Assembly (NCBI GenBank): GCA_009693745.1
Contig: SHWR01000030.1
Location: forward strand, 1 to 13,692
Origin: Candidatus Fonsibacter sp.
GTDB taxonomy: Bacteria > Pseudomonadota > Alphaproteobacteria > Pelagibacterales > Pelagibacteraceae
Reading direction: 5' to 3'
Length of the DNA stretch: 13,692 bases
Shown here: positions 5,607-13,262 of the stretch, in pieces
Numbering within the stretch: position 1 is the first letter of the stretch
Layout of the letters: the number at the start of each line of letters is the position of its first letter
Translations under genes and position numbers: made by a program
The notes under the pieces: model-generated
Database searches by the model: none
Told to the model about the DNA's origin: nothing
Seen by the model: only the letters and a program-made list of their open reading frames with translations

Positions 5607-6392
5607 ATGAAAAAAAAAATAGCTATACTTGTGTCTGGAAATATAAGACTATTTAATAAAAATTTATCATTTTTAAAAAATATTCTTGCGGATTTCGATT
5701 ACTCAATATTGGCTGTTGTTTGGAGGGATCAAGAAAATTTAGAAGAATTCAAAAATTTATACAAACCTATTAAAATTGAAGAAATAACAAAAAAAAAGTG
5801 GGACGATCCTATTAGTAAAATTTTATATGTTACAGGTGAAGAAAATAGAAGTTATAAATTATTAAATATTTTTAATATGTGGGATTCTATAGCCGAAACA
5901 AGTGCTCTATTAATTAAATATTGTCATGAAAAAAATGAAAAATTTGATTATGTTTTAAGATATAGAACAGACTTAGAATTAATATCTTTTAAAAATTTTT
6001 CTAATCAATTGTTAAATTTAAAAAATAATGAAATATTAATTCCGGAAGTTCATAATTATCGAGGTATCAATGATCAGTTTTTTTTTATGAATTTTAAAAC
6101 TTTTCCAATTATAGAAAAAATAATAAAACACTTACTTTTATGTATTGACAATAAAAGAGTTTTTCATTCTGAGTATTTATTTAGTCAATTTATAAAATTT
6201 AATTCTTTAAAAATTAAAATTATTAATGACATTAATTACTCACAGTTAGGAGACAAAACTCATACCAATCTTAATTTAAAACCAACCAAAACTGCTTTTA
6301 TTCCGCTTTATGATAAAATTGAAATGAAAAAAATAAAATATTTATTAAAATTTAAAAAATTGCAAAAAAAAATAAACAATATTTTGTATTAA
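5607..6392 (+). CDS. Putative glycosyltransferase (surface polysaccharide type)
   Basis: A 261-residue soluble-looking protein. It starts with a beta strand and turn, IAILVSGNIRLF (5-16), then has DYVLRYRTDLEL (114-125), where R-x-R-x-D resembles the nucleotide-sugar-binding and metal-binding stretch of a group of capsule/LPS glycosyltransferases, NDQFFF (155-160) and HSEYLFSQF (187-195). These landmarks match a loosely defined GT-A-like family I recall from polysaccharide loci; donor and acceptor cannot be told. The C-terminus is very lysine-rich. GC content is visibly lower than in the core genes. An A10 tract immediately follows the start codon (5610-5619). There is no SD. It is divergent from the nucleotide-sugar epimerase gene, which supports a role in glycan assembly. 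It could instead be a non-enzymatic homologue. Confidence 0.6.
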   Translation: MKKKIAILVSGNIRLFNKNLSFLKNILADFDYSILAVVWRDQENLEEFKNLYKPIKIEEITKKKWDDPISKILYVTGEENRSYKLLNIFNMWDSIAETSALLIKYCHEKNEKFDYVLRYRTDLELISFKNFSNQLLNLKNNEILIPEVHNYRGINDQFFFMNFKTFPIIEKIIKHLLLCIDNKRVFHSEYLFSQFIKFNSLKIKIINDINYSQLGDKTHTNLNLKPTKTAFIPLYDKIEMKKIKYLLKFKKLQKKINNILY

Positions 6393-6413
6393 TTAGTTCT
6401 AATAATATATAAT
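6384..6413 (+). promoter_or_regulatory. Candidate promoter of the TSUP permease gene
   Basis: TTGTAT (6384-6389), 18 bases, perfect TATAAT (6408-6413). The expected start near 6420 would leave about 2 bases before the ATG at 6422, that is, a leaderless mRNA. The -35 overlaps the stop codon region of the glycosyltransferase gene. Confidence 0.4.
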
Positions 6414-6421
6414 CTATTAAA

Positions 6422-7261
6422 ATGTTAGATGCTGTTAATGTTTATCAACTTATTTATTTAATTTTGGTAATGACCATTGCTGCTTCGATTGCCGGCTTTG
6501 CTGCTGGACTACTTGGGGTTGGTGGTGGATTAGTAATGGTACCTGCTCTTTATTACGCGTTTACAGTTCTTGATTATGAAATGGCAAATAAGATGCACTT
6601 AGCCTTAGGAACCTCACTTGCAATTATTATTCCAACATCAATTATGTCCACTAGAACACATATGAAATTTAATGCTGTTGATTTTGGACTTATAAAATCT
6701 TTTGGAATTTATATAGTTTTAGGAGTTGTTATCGGAACTTTTTTAACTTCTAATTTAAAAACAGCTAATTTAGTATTATTTTTTTCTTTATTTGCTTTTT
6801 TAGTTGGTTTGTTTTTTCTTTTTTTAAAATCAAAACTAGAAGAAACAGAAAGAAATATTCCAAAAATTTACAAAATTATAATTGGAAATTTTATTGGTTT
6901 TATCTCAGTCCCATTAGGTATTGGTGGTGGTTCTTTGTCCGTGCCTTTTATGAGATTATTTGGCTACGATATGAGAAAAGCTATAGGCACATCTGCTGCT
7001 ATTGGAATTCTAATTGCAATATCAGGTACAATTAGCATGATCTCGAGTGGCGCTTTATTTGCTCAAGTTAATTCTCCACTTAGTATTGGTTATTTTAACC
7101 TTCCGGGTTTTTTAGTTTTTGTTCCAGTTACGATGATAATGGCTCCTCTAGGAGCAAAAGTTGTTCATAAAATAAGTAGAAATCTAATTACTAAGATATT
7201 TGGGGTATATCTAATGGTAATTTCTATTAGAAGTTTTATTGAGTACTTAAATATTAAATAA
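6422..7261 (+). CDS. TSUP-family (TauE/SafE-like) membrane permease
   Basis: A 279-residue protein with about eight transmembrane helices, normal for the TSUP (former DUF81) family of sulfite/sulfonate or related anion transporters. The internal duplication is visible: GFAAGLLGVGGGLVMVPAL (25-43) in the first half and GFISVPLGIGGGSLSVPFM (159-177) in the second, each followed by a G-T-S motif (63-65, 189-191). The substrate cannot be read from sequence; no sulfur-metabolism gene is nearby. There is no SD, and the nearest -10 suggests a leaderless message. It ends 1 base before the lon stop, tail to tail, with no room for a conventional terminator between them. Confidence 0.88.
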   Translation: MLDAVNVYQLIYLILVMTIAASIAGFAAGLLGVGGGLVMVPALYYAFTVLDYEMANKMHLALGTSLAIIIPTSIMSTRTHMKFNAVDFGLIKSFGIYIVLGVVIGTFLTSNLKTANLVLFFSLFAFLVGLFFLFLKSKLEETERNIPKIYKIIIGNFIGFISVPLGIGGGSLSVPFMRLFGYDMRKAIGTSAAIGILIAISGTISMISSGALFAQVNSPLSIGYFNLPGFLVFVPVTMIMAPLGAKVVHKISRNLITKIFGVYLMVISIRSFIEYLNIK

Positions 7262-7262
7262 T

Positions 7263-9674
7263 CTAATTTATCGGTCTATCACTTGTAAGTTCTTTGCTTT
7301 TTTGTGTTTGTGAAAGATCAATATCTACCCAATCAATTGGTGTTAGAGATTTAGTTAAAGCAACTTTTAAAACTTCATCAACAGTTTTAACTGGAATAAT
7401 TTTTAAACCTTCAATTACATTTTTTGGTATTTCGGCTAAATCTTTCTCGTTCTCATCGGGGATTAAGACTGTTTTAATTCCTCCTCTAAGTGCTGCTAAT
7501 AATTTTTCTTTTAAACCTCCGATGGGAAGTACCCTTCCTCTTAAAGTAACCTCTCCTGTCATTGCAACTTCTCTTTTAACTGGAATTCCTGTTAAAGATG
7601 AGACAATTGAAGTAACCATAGCAATACCAGCTGATGGTCCATCTTTTGGTGTTGCTCCTTCAGGTACGTGGATGTGAATATCTTTTTTTTCAAATACCGG
7701 AGGAATAATTCCATATTCTATACATCTGGATCTGACAAAAGATTTTGCAGCTTTAACTGACTCTTGCATCACTTCTCCTAATTTCCCAGTAATTTCCATT
7801 TTACCTTTTCCTGGCATAATTAGTGATTCAATAGTCAATAACTCTCCTCCAACCTCAGTCCAAGCAAGTCCTGTTACAATTCCTGTGCCATCTTTATTTT
7901 CGATTTCACCATATTTAAATTTTTTAACCCCTAAATAATCATTAAGATTTTTCTCATCAATTTTAATTGTATCTCTAGTTTTGGTTACAATTTCTTTAAC
8001 TCCTTTTCTTGCAAGTTTTGAAATTTCTCTTTCTAAACTTCTAACTCCAGACTCTCTTGTGTAATATCTAATAATATCTTTTAAGGCTTCCCCAGAAACA
8101 TCCCATTCACCTGGTTTTAATCCATTTTCTTTAATCTGTTTTGGTAAAAGATATTTTTTAGCTATCTCCAACTTTTCATCTTCTGTGTAACCAGAGATTC
8201 TTATAACTTCCATCCTGTCTAATAATGGACCATGAATATTTAGAGTATTTGCAGTAGTAACAAACATTACATTAGATAAATCATAATCTACCTCGAGATA
8301 ATGATCATTGAACGTTGTATTTTGCTCAGAATCTAATGCTTCTAATAATGCAGATGAAGGATCTCCTCTATAGTCGTTACCAATTTTATCAATCTCATCT
8401 AATAATATTAAAGGATTATTTTTACCAGATTTTTTCATCATCTGAATTATTTTTCCAGGCAAAGATCCAATATAAGTTCTTCTATGTCCTCTAATTTCAG
8501 CCTCATCCCTAATTCCGCCTAAAGACATTCTTACAAATTCTCTTCCTGTAGCTTTAGCAATAGACCTGCCTAAAGAAGTTTTTCCAACCCCAGGAGCTCC
8601 GACTAAGCAAAGAATAGGGCCTTTAATTTTATTTATTCTGCTTTGTACTGCTAAAAACTCTAAGATTCTATCTTTTACTTTCTCTAACCCATAATGATCT
8701 TCATCAAGAATTTTTTTAGCTTGATTAATATCAGTATTTACTTTTGAAGTTTTTCCCCAAGGTAGTGACACCATCCAGTCTAAATAATTTCTAACTACCG
8801 AAGACTCTGCTGACATTGGGCTCATTGCTTTTAATTTTTTTAATTCAGTAAAAGACTTTTCTTCAGCCTCTTTGGTCATTTTAGATTTTTTAATGGCCTC
8901 TTCTAGGCTTTGAATTTCATCTTTGCCGTCTTCAGTTTCGCCTAATTCTTTTTGAATAGCTTTTAGCTGTTCGTTTAAATAATACTCTCTCTGAGTTTTT
9001 TCCATCTGGTTTTTAACTCTACCTCTAATTTTTTTCTCGACTGATAAAACTTCAATTTCACTTTCAATAAAGGTTAAAAGAGACTCAAGTCTATTTTGTA
9101 CTGATAAAGTTTCTAAAATTTTCTGTTTCTCTACTAAGCTAATTTGTAATTGATTAGCTACCGCATCCGCAACTTTTGATGGTTCTTTTGTGTCTTTAAT
9201 TGTCTCAAGTCCTTCTTCCGAAATTTTTTTTGAAACTTTAACTAATTTATCAAATTTATTTAAAACTGCTTTTGATAATAAAGATATATCTTCTTTACCT
9301 AGTTGATCAGCTAATGTTGAACAGGAAGCTAATAAAAAGTTTTTTTCCTCATTATGATATTGATTAATTTTTACTCTTTCTTTTCCTTCTACTAAAATTT
9401 TAACTGTTCCGTCTGGAAGTTTTAATAATTGCAATATTTCTCCTAAACATCCAACTCCGTAAATTTCGTTATCTTTTGGATCGTCAACATCGTGACTTTT
9501 TTGTGCAGCAAGGATAATTTTCTTATATTTATCCATTACACTGTTTAGAGCATTAATAGACTTTTCTCTTCCTACAAACAGAGGAACTATTATTCCTGGA
9601 AAAACAACGATATCTCTCAATGGCAATACTGGGTATTGGCTTTGGTCGATATTTTTTAAGTCTTTAATTTCCAT
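7263..9674 (-). CDS. lon: ATP-dependent protease Lon (LonA type)
   Basis: Cytoplasmic AAA+ protease that degrades misfolded and regulatory proteins. At 803 residues it is full length. N-terminal substrate-recognition domain about 15-210 (YPVLPLRDIVVFPG), coiled-coil linker about 210-300, AAA+ domain with Walker A GAPGVGKT (359-366) and Walker B LILLDEID (422-429), and the C-terminal protease domain with PKDGPSAG containing catalytic Ser681 and GGLKEKLLAA containing catalytic Lys724, 43 residues apart as in E. coli Lon (Ser679/Lys722). A short hydrophilic tail follows. It lies 80 bases after clpX on the same strand; that spacer holds an 8-bp inverted repeat. The ATG has no SD (GATAATTTATG). 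The gene commonly found downstream in other genomes (hup) is not present here; the next gene is convergent. Confidence 0.98.
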   Translation of the reverse strand: MEIKDLKNIDQSQYPVLPLRDIVVFPGIIVPLFVGREKSINALNSVMDKYKKIILAAQKSHDVDDPKDNEIYGVGCLGEILQLLKLPDGTVKILVEGKERVKINQYHNEEKNFLLASCSTLADQLGKEDISLLSKAVLNKFDKLVKVSKKISEEGLETIKDTKEPSKVADAVANQLQISLVEKQKILETLSVQNRLESLLTFIESEIEVLSVEKKIRGRVKNQMEKTQREYYLNEQLKAIQKELGETEDGKDEIQSLEEAIKKSKMTKEAEEKSFTELKKLKAMSPMSAESSVVRNYLDWMVSLPWGKTSKVNTDINQAKKILDEDHYGLEKVKDRILEFLAVQSRINKIKGPILCLVGAPGVGKTSLGRSIAKATGREFVRMSLGGIRDEAEIRGHRRTYIGSLPGKIIQMMKKSGKNNPLILLDEIDKIGNDYRGDPSSALLEALDSEQNTTFNDHYLEVDYDLSNVMFVTTANTLNIHGPLLDRMEVIRISGYTEDEKLEIAKKYLLPKQIKENGLKPGEWDVSGEALKDIIRYYTRESGVRSLEREISKLARKGVKEIVTKTRDTIKIDEKNLNDYLGVKKFKYGEIENKDGTGIVTGLAWTEVGGELLTIESLIMPGKGKMEITGKLGEVMQESVKAAKSFVRSRCIEYGIIPPVFEKKDIHIHVPEGATPKDGPSAGIAMVTSIVSSLTGIPVKREVAMTGEVTLRGRVLPIGGLKEKLLAALRGGIKTVLIPDENEKDLAEIPKNVIEGLKIIPVKTVDEVLKVALTKSLTPIDWVDIDLSQTQKSKELTSDRPIN

Positions 9675-9694
9675 AAATTATCAATAACAAAAGT

Positions 9695-9718
9695 TAAGTT
9701 TATAACAAACTAAACTTA
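9695..9718. repeat. Inverted repeat in the clpX-lon spacer
   Basis: TAAGTTTA (9695-9702), 8-base spacer, TAAACTTA (9711-9718): a perfect 8-bp dyad, 20 bases upstream of the lon start. It could be a weak terminator/attenuator for clpX (only TTTT follows it), an operator for lon, or a processing hairpin. Confidence 0.45.
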
Positions 9719-9754
9719 TATGGTGATGTTTAAAATTATTTCAACTGTGAATAA

Positions 9755-11035
9755 CTAGCCAATTTTACTTTCTTTATTATTGGTAATATTCGAGTTTTGA
9801 TTGTTCTTTTTTGAGTAAGAAAGTATTGGTTTAATTTTACCATTAACAACGTCTTTATTAATAACGACCTCGCTAATACTAGATTGCGAAGGAAGTTCAA
9901 ACATCGTTTCAAGTAAGATATCCTCTAAAATTGATCTTAATCCTCTTGCTCCAGTCTTTCTTATTAAAGCTTTTTTAGCAATAGCTGATAAAGAGTCTTT
10001 TGTGAAAGAAAGTTTAGCTCCTTCAATTTCAAAAAGCTTAGCATACTGTTTAAGAAGAGCATTTTTTGGTTCTTGTAAAATTTTAATTAATGCTTCTTCG
10101 TGTAAATCATCTAGAGTAGCTACAATTGGAAGCCTTCCAATAAATTCAGGTATTAAACCAAATTTTAACAAATCTTCAGGCTCTAAATCTTTTAATATTT
10201 GCCCGGTACTTTTATTATCATGTTCTCTAATTGTAGCACCAAATCCCATTGCAGTTCCTTTGCTTCTTAATGATACAATTTTTTCTAATCCTCCAAAAGC
10301 TCCTCCGCATATAAATAAAATATTAGTCGTGTTAACTTGTAAAAATTCTTGTTGAGGATGCTTTCTTCCGCCCTGCGGGGGAACGCTTGCAACTGTTCCT
10401 TCCATAATTTTTAAAAGAGCTTGCTGAACTCCTTCTCCAGAAACATCTCTTGTAATAGAAGGATTTTCTGTTTTTCTACTAATTTTGTCAACTTCATCTA
10501 TATAGACAATTCCTCTTTGCGCTTTTTCAACATTGTAATCTGCAGCTTGTAATAATTTTAAAATAATATTTTCAACATCTTCTCCAACGTAACCAGCCTC
10601 TGTCAATGTAGTCGCATCAGCCATGGTAAATGGTACATCTAAAATTTTTGCAAGAGTTTGTGCTAATAAAGTTTTTCCGCATCCCGTTGGGCCAATAAGC
10701 AATACATTAGATTTAGAAATTTCAACATCTTTGCTGCTCTTGGAATCTTGATTTAATCTCTTATAATGATTATGGACCGCAACAGATAAAACTTTTTTTG
10801 CTTTTTCTTGACCGATAACATACTCGTCTAAAACTTTACAAATTTCTTTAGGCGTTTGAACGCCAGCATCATTTTTAACAAAATTATTTTTGTTTTCTTC
10901 TTTGATGATATCCATACAAAGTTCGACGCACTCATCACATATAAAAACTGTAGGACCGGCTATAAGCTTTCTAACTTCATGCTGACTTTTTCCGCAGAAG
11001 GAGCAATAAAGAGTATTTTTATTATCTTTGGCCAT
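9755..11035 (-). CDS. clpX: ClpXP protease ATPase subunit ClpX
   Basis: AAA+ unfoldase that feeds substrates into ClpP. 426 residues, normal length. The N-terminal zinc-binding domain has Cys11, Cys14, Cys33 and Cys36. Walker A is GPTGCGKT (115-122), pore loop GYVGE (148-152), Walker B IVYIDEVD (176-183), RKH loop GGRKHP (222-227), sensor-2 region TGARGLRS (361-368). The ClpP-docking loop reads MGF (263-265) where IGF is usual. The C-terminus is Asn/Ser/Lys-rich and variable. It lies 111 bases after clpP on the same strand, a spacer with an 18-bp palindrome. No SD is visible (TTTTAATTATG). Confidence 0.98.
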   Translation of the reverse strand: MAKDNKNTLYCSFCGKSQHEVRKLIAGPTVFICDECVELCMDIIKEENKNNFVKNDAGVQTPKEICKVLDEYVIGQEKAKKVLSVAVHNHYKRLNQDSKSSKDVEISKSNVLLIGPTGCGKTLLAQTLAKILDVPFTMADATTLTEAGYVGEDVENIILKLLQAADYNVEKAQRGIVYIDEVDKISRKTENPSITRDVSGEGVQQALLKIMEGTVASVPPQGGRKHPQQEFLQVNTTNILFICGGAFGGLEKIVSLRSKGTAMGFGATIREHDNKSTGQILKDLEPEDLLKFGLIPEFIGRLPIVATLDDLHEEALIKILQEPKNALLKQYAKLFEIEGAKLSFTKDSLSAIAKKALIRKTGARGLRSILEDILLETMFELPSQSSISEVVINKDVVNGKIKPILSYSKKNNQNSNITNNKESKIG

Positions 11036-11076
11036 AATTAAAATGATCGAATCAGTTAGGCTATATAAAACAGTGG

Positions 11077-11094
11077 CTTGCTTTTAAAAGCAAG
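11077..11094. repeat. 18-bp perfect palindrome between clpP and clpX
   Basis: CTTGCTTTTAAAAGCAAG is its own reverse complement. As RNA it can form a 7-bp stem with a TTAA loop. No long T-run follows on the minus strand, so it is not a standard terminator. A TTGCTT within it on the minus strand could serve as a -35 for the AT-rich TATATA-like stretch downstream (about 11063-11068), but the spacing is poor (about 20). Operator, RNA-processing hairpin and attenuator are all possible. Confidence 0.6.
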
Positions 11095-11146
11095 TCTAAG
11101 TTGAATCTAATCTATATGTTGTGTGTAAGTTGTTTGTGCAGTCTAA

Positions 11147-11761
11147 CTAATCGACTTTCTTTTCTACTACTTTATCTATTATTCCGAAATCTTTAGCTTC
11201 TTCAGGACTCATAAACTTGTCTCTTTCTAAAGCTTCTTGAATTGCCTTAATATCCTTGCCTGTGTGCTTAGAATAAATTTCATTAAGACGTTTTTTTACA
11301 AAGGAAATTTCATTTGCATGAATTTGAATGTCAGTTGCTTGTCCTTGAAAACCTGCGGATGGTTGGTGAACCATTATACGTGCATTAGGCAAAGAAAATC
11401 TATGACCTTTTTCTCCTGCAGCAAGCAAAAATGAACCCATAGATGCGGCTTGTCCAATGCAAATCGTTGAAACTGGAGATTTGACATATTGCATAGTATC
11501 GTAAATTCCAAGTCCGTCAGTAACTATACCTCCCGGGCTATTAATGTATAAAAAAATCTCTTTCTTTGGGTTTTCAGATTCTAAAAAAAGCAATTGAGCA
11601 CAAACTAAACTTGCGACATGAGAGTTTACTGGTCCTACTAAAAAAATAATTCGTTCTTTTAATAGCCTTGAGTAAATATCGTAAGCTCTTTCGCCTCTGC
11701 TGGTTTGATCAACCACCATTGGAATAAGAGAATTCATTTGAATATCAATCTGATCTTTCAT
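11147..11761 (-). CDS. clpP: ATP-dependent Clp protease proteolytic subunit ClpP
   Basis: Serine peptidase that forms the tetradecameric chamber served by ClpX. 204 residues, normal length. Catalytic triad Ser107 (GQAASMGS, 103-110), His132 (MVHQPSAG, 130-137) and Asp181 (RDKFMS, 180-185). The conserved opening SLIPMVVDQTSRGER (11-25) places mature processing near residue 10 by analogy with the E. coli propeptide. ATG at codon 9 is a possible alternative start that would leave almost no propeptide. It starts 26 bases after tig with no SD; a 13-bp dyad lies just before the ATG. Part of the tig-clpP-clpX-lon block. Confidence 0.98.
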   Translation of the reverse strand: MKDQIDIQMNSLIPMVVDQTSRGERAYDIYSRLLKERIIFLVGPVNSHVASLVCAQLLFLESENPKKEIFLYINSPGGIVTDGLGIYDTMQYVKSPVSTICIGQAASMGSFLLAAGEKGHRFSLPNARIMVHQPSAGFQGQATDIQIHANEISFVKKRLNEIYSKHTGKDIKAIQEALERDKFMSPEEAKDFGIIDKVVEKKVD

Positions 11762-11763
11762 AA

Positions 11764-11776
11764 AGAATCAGATTCT
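11764..11776. repeat. 13-bp dyad immediately upstream of clpP
   Basis: AGAATCAGATTCT: two 6-base arms around one central base, ending 2 bases before the clpP start codon. As RNA it could form a 5-bp stem with a 3-base loop near the initiation site. Short enough to be chance. Confidence 0.35.
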
Positions 11777-11787
11777 ATAGGCTTTGC

Positions 11788-13254
11788 TTATTTTTTACTA
11801 ATCTTTTTTGCAGATTTTAATTTATCCTCTGATTTTGTCTCTTTTTTTGATTTATCATCAACTCTCTTTGATATCTTAGATGATGATTTAGATTTAAGAT
11901 TTGATGACAAGTCTTTTACAAGTTCTTCTAATTCTTTTTTATTAACTTTTTTGACGGTAACCTTAGCTTTAGATTTAACTAGCTCGACAATTTTATCTTC
12001 ATATATCGGTCCTCTAAGTCTTGTAATTTCTGAAGGATTTTTTTGGTAATAATCTCTAATTTGTTTTTGTTGTCCAGGATACATGCTCATTTGTTTTTGC
12101 AACTCTTGTTGAATCTCTTGTGTAGTTACTTGTATCTTGTAGTCTTCTCCAATTTGATTTAATACTAAAGCAAGTTTTACTCTTCGCTTTGAAATATCTA
12201 AAACATCATCCTCTTCTTCTTTAGTAAGCTTTATGTCTGAATGATCATGCCCATGTTTATGATCATCATGAGGTTCATCTTTATGAGCTTTTTCGTGAAT
12301 AAAACTATGCTTCACTATCTCTTTTTCATTTTTTACTAAATCTTCAGGCAAATCAAACTTATAGTTTTCATCTAAATAATCTAAAATTTCTTTTCTAACG
12401 ATTGTTTCTGTAATTGAAGATTGCTCTTTAGAGAGTTGTTTTTCTAATAGAATTTTTAAATCATTTAAATCTTTTGCCCCTAAATTTTTTGCAAATTGAT
12501 CATCAATAACTATCGACTCAGATTTTTTAACTTCTAATATTTTGCAACTAAATATTGCTGTTTTATTTACTAATTCTTTATTTGGATAATTTTTCGGTAA
12601 ATTAATCTTAACATCTTTTTTGTCGCCAGATTTACATATTAATAATTGATCATCAAAACCTTTGATAAAAAGTTCTTTTCCTAAAATAATTTGAACCTTT
12701 TCACCTTTATTACCTTCGAAAGGTTTGCCATTAATAGTTGCCTCAAAATCAAAAACTACTAAATCACCTTTAACAGAACTTTCGCCTTCTTTTTTATTAA
12801 CATATTTTTTTTGACCTTCTGCTAATAAATTAATTCTTTCATCTAAATCTTTTTTTTCTATTTTTAATTTATAATCAGTTAAATTTATTTTTTCTAATTC
12901 AATTTTTTTTATTTCTGGAGTTTTTTCTACAGAAATTATGTACTCTAAATCTTTGTCTTCTCCTGAAGATTTGATTTCAATTTTAGGCTGGCTAGCAGGT
13001 TTAATTTTATTATCATTTAATGCTTGATAAGTGTTGTCCTGTAAAATTTTTTCTAAAACTTCTCCGTACAATGCTTGAGCAAATTGTTTTTTTAATAAAT
13101 CTATTGGCGCTTTTCCTGGTCGAAAACCTTTAATGTTAATGGTCTTCTGTAATTCGATGACTCTTTTTTCTATTTTTTTATCAATCTCTTGTTTCTTAAC
13201 TAAAACATTGAGATTGGTCTTTAAGCCCTTAGATTCCGATATTGTTACTTTCAT
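11788..13254 (-). CDS. tig: Trigger factor (ribosome-associated chaperone/peptidyl-prolyl isomerase)
   Basis: Folds nascent chains at the ribosome exit tunnel. Domains: N-terminal ribosome-binding domain with signature GFRPGKAP (43-50), FKBP-type PPIase domain about 155-245 (KGDLVVFDFEATINGKPFEG and LGKELFIKGFDDQL), and the helical C-terminal chaperone domain from about 250. At 488 residues it is longer than E. coli trigger factor (432). The extra length includes a histidine-rich stretch with 8 His between 316 and 338 followed by acidic residues, and a Lys/Ser-rich tail from about 440. The start matches the family (MKVTISESKG) and lies only 8 bases after the CCA end of tRNA-Leu with no SD. 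First protein gene of the tig-clpP-clpX-lon block. Confidence 0.96.
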   Translation of the reverse strand: MKVTISESKGLKTNLNVLVKKQEIDKKIEKRVIELQKTINIKGFRPGKAPIDLLKKQFAQALYGEVLEKILQDNTYQALNDNKIKPASQPKIEIKSSGEDKDLEYIISVEKTPEIKKIELEKINLTDYKLKIEKKDLDERINLLAEGQKKYVNKKEGESSVKGDLVVFDFEATINGKPFEGNKGEKVQIILGKELFIKGFDDQLLICKSGDKKDVKINLPKNYPNKELVNKTAIFSCKILEVKKSESIVIDDQFAKNLGAKDLNDLKILLEKQLSKEQSSITETIVRKEILDYLDENYKFDLPEDLVKNEKEIVKHSFIHEKAHKDEPHDDHKHGHDHSDIKLTKEEEDDVLDISKRRVKLALVLNQIGEDYKIQVTTQEIQQELQKQMSMYPGQQKQIRDYYQKNPSEITRLRGPIYEDKIVELVKSKAKVTVKKVNKKELEELVKDLSSNLKSKSSSKISKRVDDKSKKETKSEDKLKSAKKISKK

Positions 13255-13262
13255 ATTTTACA

